64,000 nucleotides of DNA from Mesorhizobium sp. B2-7-2. GTDB taxonomy: Bacteria; Pseudomonadota; Alphaproteobacteria; Rhizobiales; Rhizobiaceae. The stretch is taken from the NCBI RefSeq assembly GCF_006440775.1, contig NZ_VFTZ01000015.1, positions 62,001-126,000 of the forward strand, written 5' to 3'. The translations under genes and the position numbers were made by a program. This document shows positions 7,494 to 14,674 of this stretch, piece by piece; position 1 is the stretch's first letter, and every line of letters begins with the position of its first letter. Below the pieces are notes generated by a model that saw only the letters and a list, made by a program, of their open reading frames with translations, was not told the DNA's origin and searched no databases.

Positions 7494-8606
7494 ATGCTTC
7501 GTCGCCCCTCCCTCACGCCGATCATCGGCGCGCTTCCGACCACGGTGCCGTTCGTCGGCCCGGAGGCGCAGGAGCGCGAGCGCGGGCGGCCGTTCCGCGC
7601 CCGCATCGGCGCCAATGAAAGCAGTTTCGGGCCTTCGCCGCGCGTCATCGCGCGCATGGAAAGCGTTGCCCGCGACCAGTGGATGTATTGCGATCCCGAC
7701 AATTACGAATTGAAGGTGGCGGCCGCCGCGCATCACGGCGTGGCGATCGAAAACGTGGTCGTGGGCGAAGGCATCGACGGCCTGCTCGGCCTGGTGGCGC
7801 GCATGTATGTCGGCCCTGGCGATGCGGTGGTCACCTCGCTTGGCGCCTACCCCACCTTCAATTTCCATATCGCCGGCGTCGGCGGCCGCCTGGTGACGGT
7901 GCCCTATGCCAATGACAAGGAAGACCTGGACGGTCTTCTCGCCAAGGTCGCGAGCGAAAAGGCGCCGCTGGTCTATCTTTCGAACCCCGACAATCCGATG
8001 GGAAGCTGGTGGGAGGCGCCGGATGTCGTCCGCTTCATCGAAGCGCTGCCGGAAACCACCATGCTGGTGCTGGACGAGGCCTATGGCGAGCTGGGACCGG
8101 CCTCGGCGCTGCCGGCGATCGATGTCGCGCGGCCGAACGTCATCCGCATGCGCACCTTCTCCAAGGCTTACGGCCTGGCCGGCATACGCTGCGGCTACGC
8201 CGTAGCGGAGGCGGAAGTGATCCGCGACTTCGAGAAGATCCGCAACCATTACGGCGTCAGCCGCATGGCGCAGGTCGCCGGCCTCGAGGCGCTTGCCGAC
8301 CAGGATTATCTGCGCTCGGTGGTGGCGCGCGTTGCGGCGGGCCGCGAGCGCATTTCGGCCGTCGCCAGGCAGAACGATCTCAAGCCACTGCCGTCGGCGA
8401 CCAATTTCGTCACCATCGACTGCGGCCGCGACGGCGCCTTCGCGCTGAAGGCGATGCAGAACCTTTTGTCGCGCGACGTGTTCATCCGCAAGCCGATGGC
8501 GCCACGGCTGGACCGCTGCATCAGGGTCAGCGTCGGGCTCGACCGTGAGCTCGACATCTTCGCCGAGGAGTTGCCAGGCGCGCTGGCGGCGGCGCGAGGG
8601 AACTAG
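7494..8606 (+). CDS. HisC-like PLP-dependent aminotransferase
   Basis: A 370-residue fold-type I aminotransferase of the histidinol-phosphate aminotransferase class. Visible features are the substrate-end motif RIGANESSFGPSP, Asn167 in SNPDNPMG, Asp194 in VLDEAYGE contacting the pyridine nitrogen, the Schiff-base Lys224 in TFSKAYGLAGIRCGY with Arg232, and a carboxylate-binding Arg near the end (RVSVG). The gene stands alone rather than in a his operon, so the substrate may be another amino acid. ATG 7494 is chosen; upstream codons to 7437 are in frame but lack family character. There is no strong Shine-Dalgarno. Its TAG stop (8604-8606) is the last part of the CTAG bounding a family B repeat. 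Confidence 0.85.
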   Translation: MLRRPSLTPIIGALPTTVPFVGPEAQERERGRPFRARIGANESSFGPSPRVIARMESVARDQWMYCDPDNYELKVAAAAHHGVAIENVVVGEGIDGLLGLVARMYVGPGDAVVTSLGAYPTFNFHIAGVGGRLVTVPYANDKEDLDGLLAKVASEKAPLVYLSNPDNPMGSWWEAPDVVRFIEALPETTMLVLDEAYGELGPASALPAIDVARPNVIRMRTFSKAYGLAGIRCGYAVAEAEVIRDFEKIRNHYGVSRMAQVAGLEALADQDYLRSVVARVAAGRERISAVARQNDLKPLPSATNFVTIDCGRDGAFALKAMQNLLSRDVFIRKPMAPRLDRCIRVSVGLDRELDIFAEELPGALAAARGN

Positions 8607-8812
8607 GATGTGTTGATATTCAGGTGATGCCAGCCTGCAAATGCTGGTTTTCTACGCTTCCGGTGCTCACGGACCCGAATGTCCGCTCCGCTCCGGCCTT
8701 CGCCGGCCAAAGCCCTCATAAGTGTCTCGGCTCTATGAAGGCTACGGCCGGCGTAGGCCGGTTCTCGAAAGCCACCATTTTCGGCTTGGCCTGACCTGAA
8801 TCTCAACACACC
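8607..8812. repeat. Repeat family B, copy 1 (MITE-like, CTAG on both sides)
   Basis: A 206 bp element with imperfect terminal inverted repeats (left GATGTGTTGATATTCAGG, right CCTGAATCTCAACACACC). CTAG stands directly at both sides (8603-8606 and 8813-8816), as a 4 bp target duplication would. The interior contains a strong palindromic core (GGCCTTCGCCGGCC ... GGCCGGCGTAGGCCGG). No protein is encoded. Confidence 0.85.
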
Positions 8813-8884
8813 CTAGCCCAAGTCCCCGTTGCCTTTGCCCTTTGCTGTGCCAGATTCCGCCAGGTGCAACGCGGAGCACAGGCA

Positions 8885-9166
8885 ATGCAAGGCGAGCATA
8901 GAGCCGTTCGGGCGCGTATTTCCGGCATGGTGCAAGGCGTCAGCTACCGCGTCTGGACGCGCGCAGAAGCGATGCGTCTCGGGCTGACGGGTTGGGTGCG
9001 CAATGAGCGTGACGGCTCGGTCACCGCACTGATTGCCGGCGGAGGTGCCGCTGTCACGGCGATGATCGAACGCCTGTGGCAAGGGCCGCGGGGCGCGCTC
9101 GTCTCGAATGTCGAGGTCGAGGAGGCGGCCGAAGAGGCGCCCTTAGATTTCAAGATCATCGTTTAG
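8885..9166 (+). CDS. acyP: Acylphosphatase
   Basis: A 93-residue small hydrolase that cleaves carboxyl-phosphate bonds. Both family signatures are intact: GMVQGVSYR, with the phosphate-binding loop and catalytic Arg, and GWVRNERDGSV, with the catalytic Asn. Length is typical for the family (about 90-95). ATG 8885 is chosen because GGAG sits 8-9 bases upstream; a GTG at 8864 in frame lacks such a site. The gene is flanked on both sides by mobile-looking repeats, and its TAG stop lies in the TTAG that bounds the family A copy downstream. Confidence 0.93.
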   Translation: MQGEHRAVRARISGMVQGVSYRVWTRAEAMRLGLTGWVRNERDGSVTALIAGGGAAVTAMIERLWQGPRGALVSNVEVEEAAEEAPLDFKIIV

Positions 9167-9545
9167 TGGCACTGCACAGGGATTTTGACCGGCCGGCTCT
9201 GTTTGCGTTGGCGGGTGGCATGCGTTGGAGATTGGCCGAAACGTCCATCGCGGTCGTCATTCCAGGGCGGAGCAGGAGCGAAGCTCCGTCGCGGAGACCC
9301 TGGAATCCATGCCGTTACCTTCGCCAAGGCGTGCAACGGAGCAGAATTCTGCACCGTGGCGGCGCTTCCAAGTCACGGAATGGATTCTATGGTCTGCGCG
9401 CGTCGCTTCGCTCCTTGCTCCGCCATAGAATGACGAGGTTGGGGCGGCCCCAACCACTCCCCGGCGTTTGCGCTGATTTCACGCAAATGAACGGAAAAAC
9501 TTTCACCGAGGCAAACGGCAACCTTCGAAATCGCTTATCGGGGAA
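9167..9545. repeat. Repeat family A, full copy at the acyP stop codon
   Basis: About 379 bp, closely related to 5121-5481 and to the inverted copy at 60363-60704. Flanked by TTAG (9163-9166, containing the acyP stop) and CTAG (9546-9549). The left terminal sequence TGCACAGGGATTTTGACC is well kept; the right end has drifted. Confidence 0.85.
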
Positions 9546-9610
9546 CTAGTCTCATTTCATCTCCGCAAAGCCGGGGCGGGCAACGAGCGTATGAACCGCT
9601 TGAATTAATT

Positions 9611-9622
9611 AAACGTTCGTTT
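9611..9622. promoter_or_regulatory. Candidate TetR-family operator
   Basis: AAACGTTCGTTT, a short dyad (AAACG/CGTTT) 24 bp before the TetR-type gene, next to an AT-rich TTAATTAA. TetR-type regulators of acyl-CoA metabolism often bind such AACG/CGTT dyads near their own start. Assignment is inference. Confidence 0.45.
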
Positions 9623-9645
9623 TATTATTCCTGCCAGAGGCAAAC

Positions 9646-10293
9646 ATGGCACGCACCACAGGTTCCGACGGGGAAAAGACCGAAGCGGCCGTTCGCGAGG
9701 CGGCGGTCAGCCTGATCGCGCGCCTCGGCTACGAGGCGATGTCGATGCGGCAGCTGGCGGCTGAGGTCGGCGTGCAGGCGGCAGCGCTCTATCGGTATTT
9801 CCCGACCAAGGAGGATCTGCTTTTCACCTTGATGCGAGAGCATATGGAAGGTCTGCTCAAGGCTTGGGAAGCGGCGCGACCGGCGAGCATCGATCCGGTC
9901 ACCCGGCTCGCCGCCTATGTCGAGAACCACATCGCGTTCCACATCGAGCGGCGCCACGCCACCCATGTCTCCAATATGGAGTTGCGCAGCCTTTCGCATG
10001 AAAGGCTGACGCAGATCCTCAAAATGCGCACGGCCTATGAGAAGGAACTGCGCACGATCCTGCGCGACGGCGCCGAGGCCGGTGTCTTTCAGGTCGACGA
10101 CACCGGGCTCACTGCCATGGCGTTGATCCAGATGATGACCGGCGTCATCGTCTGGTTCAGGCCGGGCGAGCGGCTGTCGATCGCCGAAGTCACGGCATCA
10201 TATCTTTCGATGACAATGCGCCTGGTCGGCGCGACAATCAGCCATGGCACCGCGCGTCGCTTGGGGCGCGCCAGGGACGCCGTGGCACTCTGA
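9646..10293 (+). CDS. TetR/AcrR family transcriptional regulator
   Basis: A 215-residue repressor-type protein. The N-terminal helix-turn-helix is clear: AAVSLIARLGYEAMSMRQLA then AAEVGVQAAALYRYFPTKEDLL (about residues 18-63). The C-terminal ligand domain (about 80-200) is unspecific. It lies 42 bp upstream of isovaleryl-CoA dehydrogenase on the same strand, so it probably controls leucine/isovalerate degradation in response to an acyl-CoA, as TetR-type regulators do for liu genes in other proteobacteria. The N-terminal MARTT start follows CCAGAGG. A candidate dyad operator lies just upstream. Confidence 0.85.
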   Translation: MARTTGSDGEKTEAAVREAAVSLIARLGYEAMSMRQLAAEVGVQAAALYRYFPTKEDLLFTLMREHMEGLLKAWEAARPASIDPVTRLAAYVENHIAFHIERRHATHVSNMELRSLSHERLTQILKMRTAYEKELRTILRDGAEAGVFQVDDTGLTAMALIQMMTGVIVWFRPGERLSIAEVTASYLSMTMRLVGATISHGTARRLGRARDAVAL

Positions 10294-10335
10294 TACGGCG
10301 CGATCTCCGCGAAGACCGGCGCAGGGAGGAACGGC

Positions 10336-11499
10336 ATGTACACGAATACGCTGAACTTCGGATTGGATCCGGATATCGAGGCGCTGCGCGATACGGTGCG
10401 GCGCTTCGCCCAGGACAGGATCGCGCCGATCGCGGCGGAGATCGACCGCTCCAACGAATTTCCCGCGCATCTGTGGGCCGAGCTCGGCGCGCTCGGCCTG
10501 CTCGGCATCACCGCCGATCCGGACTTCGGCGGCAGCGGCATGGGCTATCTCGCGCATGTCGTGGCCATGGAGGAGATTTCGCGCGCGTCCGCCTCGGTCG
10601 GCCTCTCCTACGGCGCGCACTCGAACCTCTGCGTCAACCAGATCAACCGCTGGGCCACCCCGGCGCAGAAGGAAAAGTACCTGCCTGCCCTTTGCTCGGG
10701 CGAGACGGTCGGCGCGCTGGCGATGTCGGAACCAGGCGCCGGCTCGGACGTGGTGTCGCTCAGGCTGCGCGCCGAAAAGCGCAACGACCGCTACGTGCTC
10801 AACGGCTCGAAAATGTGGATCACCAACGGTCCCGACGCCGGGACGATGGTGGTCTATGCCAAGACCGATCCGGAACGTCATGCGCGCGGCATCACGGCTT
10901 TCATCGTCGAGAAGACGATGGCCGGCTTTTCGGTGGCGCAAAAACTCGACAAGCTCGGCATGCGCGGCTCGAACACCGGCGAGCTCGTGTTCGAGGATGT
11001 CGAGGTGCCGTTCGAGAACGTGCTGCATGAGGAAGGGCGCGGCGTCGAGGTGCTGATGTCGGGGCTCGACTACGAGCGCGCGGTGCTGTCCGGGGGCCCG
11101 ATCGGGCTGATGGCGGCCTGCCTCGACGTCGCTGTGCCCTACGTGCAAGAGCGCAAGCAGTTCGGCCAGCCGATCGGCACCTTCCAGCTGGTACAAGGCA
11201 AGCTTGCCGATATGTACTCGACGATGAACGCCGCGCGCGCCTACGTCTATGCGGTTGCGGCCGCCTGTGACCGCGGCGAGACTTCGCGAAAAGACGCCGC
11301 CGGTTGCGTGCTGTTCGCCGCCGAGAAAGCGACGCAGATGGCGCTCGATGCTATCCAGCTGCTCGGCGGCAACGGCTACATCAACGACTATCCGACGGGA
11401 CGGCTGCTGCGCGACGCCAAGCTCTACGAGATCGGCGCCGGCACCAGCGAGATCCGCCGCTGGCTGATCGGGCGCGAGATCATGGCGGAGGGGGTTTAA
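10336..11499 (+). CDS. ivd: Isovaleryl-CoA dehydrogenase
   Basis: A 387-residue FAD-dependent acyl-CoA dehydrogenase that oxidises isovaleryl-CoA to 3-methylcrotonyl-CoA in leucine catabolism, passing electrons to ETF. Signatures are AMSEPGAGSDV (FAD/substrate loop), MWITNGPDA, and the catalytic Glu in GLDYERAVLSGGPIG, the position typical of isovaleryl rather than short-chain dehydrogenases, followed by QLLGGNGYINDYPTGRLLRDAK. Length is standard. Context with methylcrotonyl-CoA carboxylase supports the assignment. GGAGG precedes the ATG. Its TAA stop overlaps, on the opposite strand, the stop codon of hicB. Confidence 0.95.
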   Translation: MYTNTLNFGLDPDIEALRDTVRRFAQDRIAPIAAEIDRSNEFPAHLWAELGALGLLGITADPDFGGSGMGYLAHVVAMEEISRASASVGLSYGAHSNLCVNQINRWATPAQKEKYLPALCSGETVGALAMSEPGAGSDVVSLRLRAEKRNDRYVLNGSKMWITNGPDAGTMVVYAKTDPERHARGITAFIVEKTMAGFSVAQKLDKLGMRGSNTGELVFEDVEVPFENVLHEEGRGVEVLMSGLDYERAVLSGGPIGLMAACLDVAVPYVQERKQFGQPIGTFQLVQGKLADMYSTMNAARAYVYAVAAACDRGETSRKDAAGCVLFAAEKATQMALDAIQLLGGNGYINDYPTGRLLRDAKLYEIGAGTSEIRRWLIGREIMAEGV

Positions 11500-11864
11500 T
11501 GCGCTCGGCTCGTCACTTTCGTCGAGCCTTCGTCGACCCGCTTACGAGCCGCTTCGGCGAGAGTGTCCGAAACCCATTGATTAATGGATTTGCCGTCGCT
11601 GGAAGCCGCCCGGCTGACAAGACGGTGGACTTCCGGCGTGGTGCGCAAGGCGAGTTTGCCAGAAAAAGGTTTTTCCGGCTCCTTGTTCTGTTCCGCGCAA
11701 AATTCGAGGTAGTCGTCGACACATTCATGAAAAGCCTTCAGCAATTCTTCCGCCGAATCGGCTTCGTATGTGAAGATGTCGCGAATACCCACGATACGAC
11801 CGTGAAACACGACGTCGTTTTCGTCGAACTCGATGGTTCCCAGATATCCTTTGTATGGCCTCAT
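11496..11864 (-). CDS. hicB: HicB-family antitoxin
   Basis: A 122-residue antitoxin with the partial RNase H-like HicB fold at the N-terminus (YLGTIEFDENDVVFHGRIVGI, then DIFTYEADSAEELLKAFHECVDDYLEFC). A ribbon-helix-helix type C-terminal part follows (SGKLALRTTPEVHRLVSRAA, SINQWVSDTLAEAARK). It should neutralise HicA and repress the pair. The gene overlaps hicA by 4 bp, with the toxin first, the usual hicAB order. It runs against the leucine genes, and its TAA overlaps the ivd stop in the palindrome TTAA at 11496-11499. Confidence 0.9.
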   Translation of the reverse strand: MRPYKGYLGTIEFDENDVVFHGRIVGIRDIFTYEADSAEELLKAFHECVDDYLEFCAEQNKEPEKPFSGKLALRTTPEVHRLVSRAASSDGKSINQWVSDTLAEAARKRVDEGSTKVTSRAH

Positions 11865-12115
11865 AGCTCAACACCCGAATCTAGTAGGAAAGTCCTGATC
11901 TCCCGGACCACATATGCTTTCGTATCAGGCGAGGGATGCGGTCGATGGACTCGAAGCGTTATACCGTTCAATGTGAAGCGGACCCGCGATCCGCGTCCTT
12001 CCGAAACTTGCGCGCCGAGCGCAACCAGCAAAGCCTCAACATCTCGCCACTTGATCGAAGCGCTGACCGGGTTTGCAAATATCCTGTCCAGCGTCTGTCG
12101 ATGTGCTGTCTTCAT
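11861..12115 (-). CDS. hicA: HicA-family mRNA interferase toxin
   Basis: An 84-residue toxin with a double-stranded-RNA-binding-like fold. The N-terminus reads MKTAHRQTLDRIFANP; family features follow in WRDVEALLVALGAQVSEGRG, SRVRFTLNGITLRVHRPHP, and the C-terminal VREIRTFLLDSGVEL. The usual catalytic His is probably the one in LRVHRPHP. The protein would cleave mRNA during stress when HicB is degraded. ATG 12115 gives the usual family length; the frame stays open upstream but without family similarity. Confidence 0.88.
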   Translation of the reverse strand: MKTAHRQTLDRIFANPVSASIKWRDVEALLVALGAQVSEGRGSRVRFTLNGITLRVHRPHPSPDTKAYVVREIRTFLLDSGVEL

Positions 12116-12191
12116 GACTTTTCGCCCTCCCGAGATCGAAGACTTGGTCGACTCCTCTCGGGTCAGGGCGAGAGCCAAGTGATACTAAAAT

Positions 12192-12201
12192 ATGATATCA
12201 T
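12192..12201. promoter_or_regulatory. Candidate HicB operator between hicA and mccB
   Basis: ATGATATCAT, a perfect 10 bp palindrome in an AT-rich patch (12180-12201) that contrasts with its GC-rich surroundings. It lies upstream of hicA (minus) and 14 bp before mccB (plus). RHH-type HicB proteins bind such short dyads in their own promoter. A bound repressor here could also affect transcription into mccB. Confidence 0.5.
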
Positions 12202-12214
12202 CTGAGGTCCGTCA

Positions 12215-13822
12215 ATGCCTGCGCTTACGTCCCAGATCTCACCCTCCTCGGATACATTCCGCGCCAATGCGGAGCGCATGCGGGCGCTGGTCGCCGACAT
12301 CGCCGAGAAGGCGGCAAGCATCGAGCGCGGCGGCTCGGACGAAGCCCGCGAACGCCACGTCTCACGCGGCAAGCTGTTGCCGCGCGAGCGGCTGGCGCAA
12401 CTGCTCGACACCGGCTCGCCCTTCCTCGAGGTCGGGCAGTTCGCGGCGTGGTCGATGTATGGCGAGGACATTTCCTCGGCCGGCATCATCACCGGCGTCG
12501 GCCGCGTCGAGGGCACCGAAGTCATGGTCGTCGTCAACGACGCCACGGTGAAGGGCGGTACCTATTATCCGCTGACGGTGAAGAAGCATCTCAGGGCGCA
12601 GGAGATCGCGCTGCAGAACAACTTGCCTTGCGTCTACCTGGTCGACAGCGGCGGCGCCAACCTGCCCAACCAGGACGAGGTGTTTCCCGACCGCGAGCAT
12701 TTCGGGCGCATCTTCTACAACCAGGCCAACATGTCTGCCGCCGGCATCCCGCAGATCGCCTGCGTGATGGGTTCCTGCACGGCGGGCGGCGCCTATGTGC
12801 CGGCGATGTCGGACGAGACGATCATGGTGCGCAACCAGGCGACCATTTTTCTCGGCGGTCCGCCGCTGGTGAAGGCCGCCACCGGCGAGGATGTCAGCGC
12901 CGAGGAGCTCGGCGGCGCCGATGTACACACCAGGCTCTCCGGCGTCGCCGACCACTACGCCATGGACGACGAGCACGCCTTGGCCATTTGCCGGCGCATC
13001 GTCAAGAACCTGAATCGGAACAAGGCTCTAAACCTCAATCTGCAGAAACCGGTGCCGCCGCTTCACGATCCGCAGGAACTCTACGGCATCGTGCCGACGG
13101 ATTTGCGCCAGCCTTATGACGTGCGCGAGGTGATCGCGCGGCTCGTCGACGGTTCGGAGTTCGACGAGTTCAAGCAGAACTACGGCGCGACGTTGGTCAC
13201 GGGCTTTGCCCATCTGCACGGCATGCCGGTCGGCATCCTCGGCAACAATGGCGTGCTGTTTTCCGAAAGCGCGCTGAAGGGCGCTCATTTCATCGAGCTC
13301 TGCTGCCAGCGCGGCATCCCGCTGATCTTCCTGCAGAACATCACCGGCTTCATGGTCGGGCGAAAATACGAGGCCGGCGGCATCGCCAAGGACGGCGCCA
13401 AGCTGGTGATGGCGGTCGCCACGGCACGCGTGCCCAAGCTCACGGTGATCATCGGCGGCTCGTTCGGCGCCGGCAATTACGGCATGTGCGGCCGCGCCTA
13501 TTCGCCCCGCTTCCTGTGGATGTGGCCGAACGCGCGCATCTCGGTGATGGGCGGCGAGCAGGCGGCCACCGTGCTTGCCATGGTCAAGCGCGAGGGCATC
13601 GAGCGTAAGGGCGGTGAGTGGAGCGCCGAGGACGAAGCGAAATTCAGGAAGCCGATCCTGATGAAATACGAGCATGAGGGCCATCCGCTCTATTCCTCGG
13701 CCCGGCTCTGGGACGACGGCATCATCGATCCGGCCAGGACCCGCGACGTGCTGGCGCTCAGCCTTTCGGCGGCGCTCAATGCCGGAATAGAGGCGACGAA
13801 ATTCGGCGTGTTCAGGATGTGA
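12215..13822 (+). CDS. mccB: 3-methylcrotonyl-CoA carboxylase, beta (carboxyltransferase) subunit
   Basis: A 535-residue carboxyltransferase that moves CO2 from carboxybiotin to methylcrotonyl-CoA. It has the two crotonase-fold halves of the acyl-CoA carboxylase beta family: the N-terminal half with the CoA site (VYLVDSGGANLPNQDEVFPD, GSCTAGGAYVPAMSDE, FLGGPPLVKAATGE) and the C-terminal half with the biotin site (GILGNNGVLFSESALKG, LQNITGFMVGRKYEAGG, GGSFGAGNYGMCGRAY, QAATVLAMVKR). These residues match MCC better than propionyl-CoA carboxylase. ATG 12215 follows TGAGGT. hicBA separates it from ivd, so it may need a promoter of its own. The next gene starts 2 bp after its stop. Confidence 0.95.
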   Translation: MPALTSQISPSSDTFRANAERMRALVADIAEKAASIERGGSDEARERHVSRGKLLPRERLAQLLDTGSPFLEVGQFAAWSMYGEDISSAGIITGVGRVEGTEVMVVVNDATVKGGTYYPLTVKKHLRAQEIALQNNLPCVYLVDSGGANLPNQDEVFPDREHFGRIFYNQANMSAAGIPQIACVMGSCTAGGAYVPAMSDETIMVRNQATIFLGGPPLVKAATGEDVSAEELGGADVHTRLSGVADHYAMDDEHALAICRRIVKNLNRNKALNLNLQKPVPPLHDPQELYGIVPTDLRQPYDVREVIARLVDGSEFDEFKQNYGATLVTGFAHLHGMPVGILGNNGVLFSESALKGAHFIELCCQRGIPLIFLQNITGFMVGRKYEAGGIAKDGAKLVMAVATARVPKLTVIIGGSFGAGNYGMCGRAYSPRFLWMWPNARISVMGGEQAATVLAMVKREGIERKGGEWSAEDEAKFRKPILMKYEHEGHPLYSSARLWDDGIIDPARTRDVLALSLSAALNAGIEATKFGVFRM

Positions 13823-13824
13823 CG

Positions 13825-14355
13825 ATGAGCGCTCTCGGCGACAGGATCCGTATCCACACCGGCGACATAACCAGGCTTGCGGTCGACGCCATCGTCAATG
13901 CCGCCAATTCCTCGCTGCTGGGCGGCGGCGGCGTCGACGGCGCCATCCACCGCGCGGCCGGGCCGGAGCTGCTTGCCGAATGCCGCGCGCTTCACGGCTG
14001 CAAGACCGGCGACGCCAAGCTGACCAAGGGCTATCGATTGCCGGCGCGCTATGTCATCCACACGGTCGGTCCGGTGTGGCGAGGCGGCGGCCAGGGCGAA
14101 GCCGAGCTGCTCGCCTCCTGCTACCGGCGCTCGCTCGAAATCGCGCGCGGCCATGATTGCCGCACGATCGCCTTTCCGGCGATCTCGACCGGCATCTATC
14201 GCTTTCCGAAGGAGCAAGCGACCAGCATTGCCGTTGGCACCGTCAGCAACTTCATCGCGCAGAATGTGCTGCCGGGAACCGTGACTTTCTGCTGCTTCGA
14301 CGAGCCGACCGCGGAACTATACCGGCGAGCCATTGCTGCCCTCGGGAAGAGCTGA
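13825..14355 (+). CDS. Macro-domain ADP-ribose/O-acetyl-ADP-ribose deacetylase
   Basis: A 176-residue MacroD/YmdB-type protein. Motifs visible: HTGDITRLAVDAIVNAANSS (adenine-contacting Asp, Asn pair), LLGGGGVDGAIHRAAG (catalytic loop with Asp and His), and FPAISTGIYRFPKEQA (phosphate loop). The family removes O-acetyl from OAADPr or ADP-ribose from acidic side chains. The gene starts 2 bp after mccB with AGGA 7 bases upstream, so it is co-transcribed with leucine catabolism. The link may be the acyl-ADP-ribose by-products of sirtuin deacylation, but this is inference. A GTG at 13819 overlapping mccB is less likely. Confidence 0.92.
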   Translation: MSALGDRIRIHTGDITRLAVDAIVNAANSSLLGGGGVDGAIHRAAGPELLAECRALHGCKTGDAKLTKGYRLPARYVIHTVGPVWRGGGQGEAELLASCYRRSLEIARGHDCRTIAFPAISTGIYRFPKEQATSIAVGTVSNFIAQNVLPGTVTFCCFDEPTAELYRRAIAALGKS

Positions 14356-14467
14356 CCTCGATGATCAACCAGACTGCTCAAGAGACGACTTCGGCAAAGC
14401 ACTCTCTTGATAAGGGAGTGCTCCACTATGTTGGACGAACGCTGGCCTGGAGAGGCCGGCGGGACAG

Positions 14468-14624
14468 CGCCCCCCTCTGTCCTGCCCGACATCTCCCCCA
14501 CAAGGGGGGAGATTGGCAGCTTCGGCGCTGCCGCTCTCCCTATAATGTTGACGATTGGCGAAATCGGCGGCGACGTCCGATCTCCCCCCTCGTGGGGGAG
14601 ATGTCCGGCAGGACAGAGGGGGGC
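14468..14624. repeat. Repeat family C palindromic element, copy 1
   Basis: About 157 bp with terminal inverted repeats CCCCCTCTGTCCTG / CAGGACAGAGGGGG. Nested inner hairpins of the type GACATCTCCCCCAC..GGGGGAGAT lie near both ends. The same element, somewhat diverged, lies at 16689-16846, and a fragment at about 28512-28535. It fills the gap between the macro-domain gene and mccA, so the mRNA would carry a large hairpin there. Confidence 0.85.
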
Positions 14625-14674
14625 GCGAAGGAATGCCGTCGTCGCCCGAGACACACCCTGGCTGCGGAGGCTCC

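Noticed and set aside
7314..8249. Upstream extension of the sulfotransferase frame to 871 residues
   Set aside because: The extra 312 codons are antisense to the aminotransferase gene and have the Arg/Ala/Gly-rich composition typical of GC-rich antisense frames.
14365..14463. Small gene between the macro-domain gene and mccA
   Set aside because: The frame has no ribosome site and runs into the family C repeat; a short hairpin (AGCACTC ... GAGTGCT, 14398-14422) is present but without a T-run.
14468..14624. CRISPR-like array in family C, D or E repeats
   Set aside because: The repeats are inverted palindromes present as single units, not regularly spaced direct repeats with unique spacers.
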